53,581 nt of DNA, taken from Alkalibacterium sp. 20 (GTDB lineage Bacteria; Bacillota; Bacilli; Lactobacillales; Carnobacteriaceae_A). The position numbers and the translations under genes were made by a program. The stretch spans positions 1 to 53,581 of the forward strand of contig NZ_LSRN01000018.1 in assembly GCF_001885615.1 (NCBI RefSeq). The letters are read 5' to 3'. Below, piece by piece: positions 47,431-53,581 of this stretch. Numbering within the stretch: position 1 is the stretch's first letter; each line of letters opens with the position of its first letter. Below the pieces are notes generated by a model. It was not told the origin of the DNA, searched no databases, and saw only the letters and a list, made by a program, of their open reading frames with translations.

Positions 47431-48255
47431 TCAGATAAGTTTGAAATGCTTCAGGGCTTTTTCGATGCCACCTTTATCGACATCGTCCGTCACGTAATCT
47501 GAGATAGCTTTAACGTTATCCCATCCATTCCCCATCGCCACGCTTGTATGCACGAAATCAAGCATCTCCAGGTCATTAGGGCTGTCGCCAAAAGCATAGG
47601 TGTCTTTTTTATCCATACCCACATGCTTCAAGTATTTTTCGATACCTGTGGCTTTTGAAATGCCCTCACTGATAATATCCACTGTATAATGATTCGACCG
47701 TGCAAAATGCAGGGTTTCAAAATCTTCTTTATATTGTTTTTCTTCATCCATGGAGGTTTCAATAATCACTTGATAAATCGGTTTGCCAGCATAATCTTTT
47801 GGTTTGGGTGGCTTCTTGATCAACCGGCTGAAGAATGAAACTTGAATGGAGCCGGGGATCAGTTTCACTAAACCTTTTAACAATGTCAGTATGGAACTTC
47901 TCTTGGCTAAAGATACGATGGCATTACTGAAAATATCCTTTGCTCCGCATAAGATGATGCCATCATTTTTATCAACGGCTCGGTCGATCAACCGATCAAC
48001 GGTTGTTTTATCGATAGGATTATCGAAAACGACCTCCCCCTCGTGAACAACGAGTTGACCATTCATGGCTATATAACTATCAATCTCTAGCTCACGACGC
48101 ACTTCTTCTATTAATAAGGGAGCGCGCCCAGTTGCTATGACAGGAACAATCCCATTCGCCTTCAATTCTTTGATCGCTCGTTTCGTAGATTTCGGAATAC
48201 TGTTGTGTTTCGATACTAATGTTCCATCAATATCGAAAAAGACTATTTTTTTCAT
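47431..48255 (-). CDS. Cof-type HAD-IIB family phosphatase
   Basis: 274 residues. HAD motif I is FFDIDGTLVSKHNSIPK with the nucleophile Asp, motif II lies in 'VPVIATGRAP', and the C-terminal 'GISKATGIEKYLKH' and 'AFGDSPNDLEMLDFVHTSVAMGNGWDNVKAISDYVTDDVDKGGIEKAL' are typical of Cof/YwpJ-like sugar- or nucleotide-phosphate phosphatases. A cap domain lies between. The substrate cannot be told. The ribosome site before the ATG at 48255 is weak (GTGAG). It lies between metG and the GH31 gene, separated from the latter by a terminator. Confidence 0.92.
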   Translation of the reverse strand: MKKIVFFDIDGTLVSKHNSIPKSTKRAIKELKANGIVPVIATGRAPLLIEEVRRELEIDSYIAMNGQLVVHEGEVVFDNPIDKTTVDRLIDRAVDKNDGIILCGAKDIFSNAIVSLAKRSSILTLLKGLVKLIPGSIQVSFFSRLIKKPPKPKDYAGKPIYQVIIETSMDEEKQYKEDFETLHFARSNHYTVDIISEGISKATGIEKYLKHVGMDKKDTYAFGDSPNDLEMLDFVHTSVAMGNGWDNVKAISDYVTDDVDKGGIEKALKHFKLI

Positions 48256-48329
48256 ATGAGACGCTCACTTTCTTTAATGAATTCTTTTCTATTGTAGCAT
48301 GTATATGAAAGTGGGCCCACAAAAACGCT

Positions 48330-48376
48330 AAAAAAGAAGGAAGGTTTCCAAGTCTTTAAACTTCTGACCTTCCTCC
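48330..48376 (-). terminator. Terminator of the GH31 glycosidase gene
   Basis: On the minus strand GGAAGGT pairs with ACCTTCC and, further in, AAGTTT with the region of GACTT, followed by TTCTTTTTT. Confidence 0.75.
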
Positions 48377-48405
48377 TCTTCAATTACTGCTAATTATCGA
48401 TTTAT

Positions 48406-50817
48406 TTAATCGACATCATCTGGATTGGCCCATACTATTTCACTTATGGCATCCATCAATTCTTCACCAAGGTCTAATGCCAGCAGTGCGCTAATCACAC
48501 GTGCACTTGTTTTTCCTCTGATAATTGTGCTGTGAATTTTTTCTTTCAGGCTGGCTGGTAGCTGCGCGCGGTCCAGAAAACGGAACAGCTCAACGTGCAT
48601 ATCATTTTTCTTTAATTGAACTTCTTTGAAATAAACAATGTAAGATGAATCAATGGGTTGTTTGGGTATCAAAACTTCAATAATCTTACCCTTTCGCTTG
48701 ACTTCAATATCAACTAACACATCATTGACATACACTTGCGGCATCTTCTGACAGACGAAACCAACTAGAGATAAATTGAACTGACGCTCTTTTGGTAAAA
48801 CGTCCTGATTTCCCTCAGGTTTGTTTATTTGGAAAACCGCCCAATCTTCGCCCTCGTCTTTCCATTTGAGTGACATTTTCGTAGTGACTTCCTCTATTCT
48901 TTTACCTGTTCCATCATCTTCATACAGTGAAAAACTCCCATTATCTCCCGCGTAAATCATCACTTCCATATTTTTTGGAATCTCGGTGTGGTTACTAAAA
49001 CTTTGATCCAGCGGCACGATACCACCTGCTTTGACAAATACGGGATACGCTGATAAAGACCTGTACATATCGATGACTCGGTCACCTTCGTAAGAACGGT
49101 GAATAAAGAAGTCATACCATCTGCCTTCCGGCAACCACACTTTTACTTTACCTAGACGCAGATCATTTTTCATTGGATTAGTTATAGGTGCTACGATCAT
49201 CTGTGTTCCAAAATAGTACTGATTGGGTACATCATACGCTTCGTCTTTCCATGGGTGATGGTAGTACATCGGCCGTATGAGCGGAAAGTCATCGTAGTGA
49301 TTGAGGACATTCATCGTATAAAGATACGGAACCATCCGGTGTCTCAGACGCATAAATCTTGAAACGATATTTTCTGCTATTCGTCCGTAACGCCAAGGCT
49401 CTTTTCCGCTAAATTCACCATCTTGACTGTGGAGTCGGTTGATTGGAGAAAAGACGCCAAACTGAACCCAGCGGACAAAGAGTTCATTATCTTTTATTCC
49501 GCCAAAATGACCACCTATGTCGTGACTCCACCAGCCATAACCGACATTGGATGAAGTTGCAGTGAAGTAAGGTTGGAAATCGAGTGTGTTCCATGTCGCC
49601 GCTGTATCTCCGGAAAATCCGATAGGGTACCGATGCGATCCGAGACCGGCATATCTGGAGAATATAAGCGGCCGTTTGCCACCCCTGCCGTTATCCATGA
49701 AATGATAGTGATTGAGCATCCACAGTGGATCCAATCCTTCTACTTTTGTGACGCTCCCTTGTTGCCAGTCTATCCACCAGAAATCAACACCCAGTTCTTC
49801 ATGTGGATGATGCAAATATCTAAAGTAAGCACCTAAAAAATCCGGGTTGGCAATGTCGAAGTTGATTGGTTTTTCATCCTCAAAGTCCACTCCCAATTCC
49901 TTCGCCATCGGTTCATACATTTCCTCAAAAGGTTGTACACCATTGGCCGGATGTAAATTAAGCGTTGTGCGTAATCCATGGTTGTCTAACCAGCTTAAAA
50001 ACTCTTCAGGGTCTGGAAATAATTCTCTATCCCATGTGTAGCCTGTCCAGCCAGAACCAAACTTAGCTGGTACATCGCATATGTGCCAGTCCATATCCAT
50101 CACAGCTACTGAAAATGGTAGGTTTCTTGCTTCAAATTCATTAATTAAGCGTTTATATCCATCTTGAGAATACGGGTAATATCGACTCCACCAGTTTCCT
50201 AATGCAAAACGAGGCAGTACTGGTGTTTTGCCAGTCAAATGATGATAATCTTTCAGCGTACCTAAATAATCACGACCATAACCAAAGAAATAAATATCCG
50301 TTACTCCTTTAGGTCTTTTTTCTACCCACGAATCATCCATTAATCTCATGGACGTGCTGTCATCGAATACGGAATAGCCATCTTTGTTCATTAAACCCTC
50401 TTCTAAATCAATCGGTCCATCTGAAAAATCAAGCGTACGTGCTGTACCTTTTAACGTTTCAGGGGTTTCTCCAAAATACCAGGTACTGTGGTAGAGACTA
50501 TAATTACCGATCGCTTCGATACGGAAATTATGTTTTGTAAAGCCTCCCTCTTCTTTAAGAAAAATAAGATGGGCTTTTGACGTAATGATTTCTAAATACT
50601 CATCATTTTCTTTTTTAGTAAATTCGGGGGTGGTGAAATTACGATTCAATACGGTTTGTGTCGCATGATCTTCAAATACACGGTTCGAATCGTGTTCTAT
50701 CCGAATGAGTGCAGTCGTTAAAACTGTGAAGCGGTAGTTCTTCCAGATAACTTGCGATTCAATTGGAGCAATTGGCTCTCTATTTAAATTAAACACTTCT
50801 TTTCTGTTCTTTACCAA
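48406..50817 (-). CDS. Glycoside hydrolase family 31 (alpha-glucosidase-like)
   Basis: 803 residues. An N-terminal beta-sandwich (about 20-190) precedes the (beta/alpha)8 catalytic barrel: 'ALGNWWSRYYPYSQDGYKRLINEF', the nucleophile D350 in DFWWIDWQQG, and the acid/base D404 in GFSGDTAATW. 'WWSHDIGGHFGG' and 'RLRHRMVPYLYTMN' are further GH31 blocks. The last 70 residues (after about 735) are helical and unlike the usual C-terminal sheets. GH31 includes alpha-glucosidases, alpha-xylosidases, sulfoquinovosidases and alpha-N-acetylgalactosaminidases; the WQQG variant makes a plain alpha-glucosidase uncertain. No signal peptide, so probably intracellular. The start is a TTG at 50817 with AAAGGATG upstream. 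It stands alone, with no sugar transporter beside it. Confidence 0.93.
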   Translation of the reverse strand: MVKNRKEVFNLNREPIAPIESQVIWKNYRFTVLTTALIRIEHDSNRVFEDHATQTVLNRNFTTPEFTKKENDEYLEIITSKAHLIFLKEEGGFTKHNFRIEAIGNYSLYHSTWYFGETPETLKGTARTLDFSDGPIDLEEGLMNKDGYSVFDDSTSMRLMDDSWVEKRPKGVTDIYFFGYGRDYLGTLKDYHHLTGKTPVLPRFALGNWWSRYYPYSQDGYKRLINEFEARNLPFSVAVMDMDWHICDVPAKFGSGWTGYTWDRELFPDPEEFLSWLDNHGLRTTLNLHPANGVQPFEEMYEPMAKELGVDFEDEKPINFDIANPDFLGAYFRYLHHPHEELGVDFWWIDWQQGSVTKVEGLDPLWMLNHYHFMDNGRGGKRPLIFSRYAGLGSHRYPIGFSGDTAATWNTLDFQPYFTATSSNVGYGWWSHDIGGHFGGIKDNELFVRWVQFGVFSPINRLHSQDGEFSGKEPWRYGRIAENIVSRFMRLRHRMVPYLYTMNVLNHYDDFPLIRPMYYHHPWKDEAYDVPNQYYFGTQMIVAPITNPMKNDLRLGKVKVWLPEGRWYDFFIHRSYEGDRVIDMYRSLSAYPVFVKAGGIVPLDQSFSNHTEIPKNMEVMIYAGDNGSFSLYEDDGTGKRIEEVTTKMSLKWKDEGEDWAVFQINKPEGNQDVLPKERQFNLSLVGFVCQKMPQVYVNDVLVDIEVKRKGKIIEVLIPKQPIDSSYIVYFKEVQLKKNDMHVELFRFLDRAQLPASLKEKIHSTIIRGKTSARVISALLALDLGEELMDAISEIVWANPDDVD

Positions 50818-50962
50818 GTGTCATCATCCTTTCTCACTAACTCTTAATTATATTTTAGCATACACCAAATATATCACCACCCATTTGTTGTTATATCCAA
50901 AATATAAATAAATAATTTCCTATAATCACTTTTTTGAAATCTGGAATGTGTCAGTTAAAAGG

Positions 50963-50991
50963 TTGACTTAAACACCATAATCCCTTATACT
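50963..50991 (+). promoter_or_regulatory. Promoter of the T-box/NUDIX/tyrS operon
   Basis: TTGACT (50963-50968), 17 bases, TATACT (50986-50991). Start expected near 50998. Confidence 0.85.
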
Positions 50992-50997
50992 GACGGA

Positions 50998-51240
50998 TAT
51001 AAATAGTTAAAGCTATGAATAGGCGAAGTAGATTGTTTGAATTATTTTAGAGAGCGAGTGGTTGGTGAAAATTCGCAGGTTCAAACAAACCGAAGTACAC
51101 CTTGGAGCTATTCTCTCACGAGACGCAACCCGGCGTTATGGGAACGAGTGAAGTAAGTTCTCAACTTATTTTAATCAGGGTGGTACCACGGCACTGTTCG
51201 TCCCGACGAAAAGCATAGGCTTTTTGTGGGGTTTTTTTTA
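50998..51240 (+). ncRNA. Tyrosine-specific T-box riboswitch leader
   Basis: A tRNA-sensing leader that lets transcription continue when tRNA-Tyr is uncharged. Visible parts: stem I elements (AATAGGCGAAGTAG near 51020; AGAGAGCGAGTGG near 51050; GGTGAAAA), a specifier region GAAGTACACCTTGGAG in which TAC followed by A would be the Tyr codon, and the T-box AGGGTGGTACCACGG (51177-51191). The T-box bulge TGGT pairs with an ACCA tRNA end. A competing terminator (51202-51239: CCC..AAAAGC / GGCTTTT..GGG and eight T) closes it. The tyrS gene downstream supports the Tyr assignment. Confidence 0.93.
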
Positions 51241-51269
51241 TACCTACGATTTTAAGAGGAGGTAATCTT

Positions 51270-51761
51270 TTGGAAGATACGGACTATAAATTACACTTTG
51301 GTGTTTATGGAGTAGCCTTTAAGGATGATAAACTGCTGTGCATATCTAAAAATTCCGGCCCTTATAAAAACCGGTATGACCTTCCCGGCGGGAGTCAAGA
51401 ACGGGGTGAAGGCCTGACGGACACTTTAGTGAGAGAAGTTTTTGAAGAAACGGGATTCACAGTTCTTGATTATAAGCATCCAAGGATTTATGATTCTTTT
51501 CTGAAAATTAAAAACTATCAGGTGATCACCCATCACGTTTTTTCACTCTATTCCATTACCGTGAATGGTAAAGCCGATAGTATTCCTGATGAAGTAGTGG
51601 ATGGAAAAAATGATTCGGATGGTGTCCTGTGGTTAGCTCTTGATGATTTAAATCCGTCCAATGCCTCACCTCTTATTTTGAAAGTCATCGATGAAGAATC
51701 AAAAAAAACTGATTTATTGGACAAGAATGTGTTTGAGGATTGGGAAATATTAAATAACTAA
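51270..51761 (+). CDS. NUDIX hydrolase
   Basis: 163 residues. The Nudix box fits GX5EX7REUXEEXGU exactly: G-SQERG-E-GLTDTLV-REVFEETGF, preceded by 'NRYDLPGG'. Nudix enzymes hydrolyse nucleoside diphosphate-linked compounds; the substrate is unknown. The start is a TTG at 51270 with GAGGAGG 7 bases upstream. It is the first gene behind the tyrosine T-box and lies 18 bases before tyrS, so its expression should rise when tyrosine charging falls. A link to tyrosine or to Ap4A-type products of aminoacyl-tRNA synthetases is possible but is inference. Confidence 0.92.
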   Translation: MEDTDYKLHFGVYGVAFKDDKLLCISKNSGPYKNRYDLPGGSQERGEGLTDTLVREVFEETGFTVLDYKHPRIYDSFLKIKNYQVITHHVFSLYSITVNGKADSIPDEVVDGKNDSDGVLWLALDDLNPSNASPLILKVIDEESKKTDLLDKNVFEDWEILNN

Positions 51762-51779
51762 TTACTTAAGGAGACAAAA

Positions 51780-53045
51780 ATGAATATCTTAGATGAACTA
51801 GAATGGCGCGGAGCCATCAATCAACAAACCGATGAAGAGGGTTTACGCAAGTTGACAACTGAAAAAGAAATCGCTCTTTACTGCGGTATCGATCCATCGG
51901 GAGACAGCATGCACGTTGGACACTTGATCCCTTTTATGATCTTGAAAAGATTCCAATTAGCTGGTCATAAACCGGTTATTTTGATAGGCGGCGGAACAGG
52001 TTCGATTGGCGATCCCAGTGGGAGAAACTCTGAGCGTGTCTTGCAAACGATGGATAAGATCGAACAAAACGCAGAAAAGCTAAGCGCACAAATGCGTCAG
52101 CTCTTCAAAGCCGGTTCGGATCAATCTGGTATTAAATTAGTGAACAACTATGATTGGTTAAGTGGCCTGTCCTTTTTAGACTTCCTGCGTGACTTTGGTA
52201 AAGAATTCAACATCAACACCATGCTGGCGAAAGAGGTTGTGTCCAGCCGTTTAGATACCGGTATCTCTTTCACTGAATTCAGTTACCAGATCATTCAGTC
52301 TGTTGATTTTCTGCACTTGTTCCAGAACGAAGACGTTCAGCTTCAAATTGGCGGTTCGGATCAATGGGGCAACATCACAGCCGGTTTAGACTTGATCCGT
52401 AAAAAAGAAGGATCTGAATCTAAGGCATTCGGTTTAACGATTCCCTTGTTACTTAAAGCAGATGGCACGAAATTCGGCAAATCGGCAGACGGCGCGATCT
52501 GGCTGGATCCTGAAAAGACAACACCTTACGAATTCTACCAGTTCTGGTTCAACCAGGATGACCGCGATGTCGTTAAATACATGAAGTACTTCACCTTTTT
52601 ATCGAAAGATGAGGTTGAAGAATTAGCGAAACAAGTGGAAACAGAACCACATAAACGTGCCGCTCAAAAAGCTTTAGCCGAGGAGATGACTCGTTTCGTT
52701 CATGGTCAAGACGCGCTAAACGAAGCGCTTAAAATTACCCAGGCTCTATTTTCCGGTGACATTCAGGAATTGACTGCTGCCCAAATCGCGTCCACCTTTA
52801 AAGATGTCCCCTCATCAGAAGCACCTGCTGGTGAACATAATTTAGTCGAGTTTTTAGTTGATATCACAAAAATCGAACCGTCCCGCCGTCAGGCCCGTGA
52901 AGACATCAAAAACGGTGCGATTCGCATCAAAGGTGTTCAGGTCAAAGACGTCGATCACGTCGTAACTGAAGACGACAGTTTCGAAGGTCGCTACGTGATC
53001 GTTAGAAAAGGTAAAAAGAAATACTTCCTTGTTCACCTGGTTTAA
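51780..53045 (+). CDS. tyrS: Tyrosyl-tRNA synthetase
   Basis: 421 residues, class I. The HIGH motif is HVGH in 'SGDSMHVGHLIPFM', 'GGGTGSIGDPSGR' follows, the tyrosine site is 'QIGGSDQWGNITAGLDLIRK', and KMSKS is KFGKSADG. The C-terminal S4-like RNA-binding domain (about 350-421) contains 'PSRRQAREDIKNGAIRIKG'. AAGGAG stands 7-8 bases before the ATG at 51780. It is the second gene of the T-box-controlled operon and is closed by a strong terminator. Confidence 0.97.
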   Translation: MNILDELEWRGAINQQTDEEGLRKLTTEKEIALYCGIDPSGDSMHVGHLIPFMILKRFQLAGHKPVILIGGGTGSIGDPSGRNSERVLQTMDKIEQNAEKLSAQMRQLFKAGSDQSGIKLVNNYDWLSGLSFLDFLRDFGKEFNINTMLAKEVVSSRLDTGISFTEFSYQIIQSVDFLHLFQNEDVQLQIGGSDQWGNITAGLDLIRKKEGSESKAFGLTIPLLLKADGTKFGKSADGAIWLDPEKTTPYEFYQFWFNQDDRDVVKYMKYFTFLSKDEVEELAKQVETEPHKRAAQKALAEEMTRFVHGQDALNEALKITQALFSGDIQELTAAQIASTFKDVPSSEAPAGEHNLVEFLVDITKIEPSRRQAREDIKNGAIRIKGVQVKDVDHVVTEDDSFEGRYVIVRKGKKKYFLVHLV

Positions 53046-53056
53046 TAAGATTGATG

Positions 53057-53113
53057 AAAAAAAGACTGTTTCGCCTTATGCTGATAAGCATTCTGGCAAA
53101 ACAGTCTTTTTTC
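53057..53113 (+). terminator. tyrS terminator
   Basis: AAAAAAGACTGTTT..GCC pairs with GGC.AAACAGTCTTTTTT around a loop of about 20 bases. Confidence 0.9.
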
Positions 53114-53118
53114 TACTA

Positions 53119-53320
53119 ACTGATTTCTTCAGCTTATGAGTTAGTAATAACATGATCCTGTTTTATTAACTCCCTCGATTTTATCTCTCGAGTTAATGGA
53201 AGAATCGTCTTCTTTTTATGAACTCAACCGTTTTTGTCTCTCGAGTCATCAAAAGAACGGTCTTGTTTTATTAACTCAACAGTTTTTATTATTCAGGTTA
53301 CTAGAAGACTTTTCTTCTCT
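53119..53320. repeat. Four degenerate tandem repeats of about 52 bp, each able to form a hairpin
   Basis: Units start at 53119, 53169, 53222 and 53274, spaced 50, 53 and 52 bases. Each begins ACT(C) and ends with a T-rich segment; the middle ones carry CTCTCGAGT. Paired arms inside units differ but remain complementary: CGATT/AATCG in unit 2, ACCGTT/AACGGT in unit 3, AGT..TA/TA..ACT in unit 4. No gene is seen. Their function is unknown. Confidence 0.7.
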
Positions 53321-53370
53321 GTGCGATTCAAAATAATGTGAAAAAAAAGACAGAACCACATTTTTAAACC

Positions 53371-53403
53371 GGACCCTATGTCAAGGAGAGTATAAAAAAC
53401 ACC
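53371..53403. mobile_element. Probable terminal end of an IS3-family element
   Basis: GGACCCTATGTCAAGGAGAG lies just outside the transposase stop, where an IS3 terminal inverted repeat is expected. The other end is outside the window, so the repeat cannot be confirmed. Confidence 0.4.
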
Positions 53404-53581
53404 CTATGCTGCGGGTTGTAAAAGAAGCTGGCTTCGGTATGATACCGGAGTCAATTTTTTTAGTTTCCATTGTCCTCGTTCGTTGTTGTAATAGTCCATA
53501 TAATCATCAATAACTAATCTTAATTCTTGCACTGACGTGCAAGTTTCATAGTAGATTTCATCTTTCAAGTGGCCAAAGAAA
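53404..53581 (-). CDS. IS3-family transposase OrfB, C-terminal fragment (cut by window edge)
   Basis: Read on the minus strand, the last 58 codons end at a TAG at 53404-53406. They give FFGHLKDEIYY..., then VIDDYMDYYNNERGQWKL and LTPVSYRSQLL, which is the C-terminus of IS150-like IS3 transposases: the DDE catalytic Glu lies in FFGHLKDE and the YNNER block follows. The upstream part lies beyond position 53581, so completeness cannot be judged. Confidence 0.88.
   Translation of the reverse strand, partial: FFGHLKDEIYYETCTSVQELRLVIDDYMDYYNNERGQWKLKKLTPVSYRSQLLLQPAA

Noticed and set aside
48406-50817. Secreted glycosidase
   Set aside because: The N-terminus is charged and starts directly with the family fold; no signal peptide is visible.
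53119-53320. CRISPR array
   Set aside because: The units are tandem and degenerate, without constant repeats separated by unique spacers, and no cas gene is present.

Overview
The window is low-to-moderate GC Firmicutes DNA with strong AGGAGG-type ribosome sites, T-rich hairpin terminators and sigma-A promoters. Gene content points to a lactic acid bacterium: L-lactate dehydrogenase, an aspartate 4-decarboxylase, a TilS/HprT fusion, and no spore genes. Extremely acidic surface lipoproteins suggest a marine, halophilic or alkaliphilic member, perhaps Carnobacteriaceae (Alkalibacterium or Marinilactibacillus type). The genus is an inference; the class-level call is firm.

Layout. Positions 1-34 are the 5' end of a 16S rRNA gene read leftward, fed by three tandem rrn promoters. 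From there to about 47.3 kb most genes lie on the minus strand. Read from right to left they reproduce the origin-proximal order known from Bacillus: metG, tatD, rnmV, rsmA, veg, ispE, then purR, glmU, prs, then pth, mfd, yabM, yabN, rqcP, divIC, yabR, tilS-hprT, ftsH, hslO, lysS, rrn. Other blocks interrupt this backbone: glmS, aspD, an S9 peptidase and ldh between pth and prs; and pyruvate carboxylase, a damaged GGDEF protein and a zinc-uptake locus between purR and ispE. The right end holds a GH31 glycosidase, a tyrosine T-box controlling a NUDIX hydrolase and tyrS, a set of tandem hairpin repeats, and the 3' end of an IS3-family transposase.

How the genes work together. One group makes and guards the translation machinery (LysRS, MetRS, TyrRS, TilS, Pth, RsmA, RNase M5, RqcP, YabR, Hsp33, FtsH, Mfd). 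A second feeds the cell wall (GlmS and GlmU, IspE, a lipid flippase-like protein, DivIC). A third handles pyruvate and aspartate (LDH, pyruvate carboxylase, aspartate decarboxylase). The zinc locus has two substrate-binding lipoproteins, an AdcC/AdcB transporter and an accessory lipoprotein; four Zur-type palindromes lie upstream of its parts.

Most notable observations: (1) an apparently unnamed HYH-motif domain present both as an insert in one zinc-binding lipoprotein and as a stand-alone acidic lipoprotein next to it; (2) a Zur box in front of a structured non-coding gap; (3) a TilS-HprT fusion that keeps a separate internal start for HprT; (4) a GGDEF protein with the metal- and nucleotide-binding segment missing in frame; (5) a 45-codon gene overlapping lysS; (6) tandem ~52-bp repeats whose stems change in a compensatory way. 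No CRISPR array, prophage or tRNA gene was seen.
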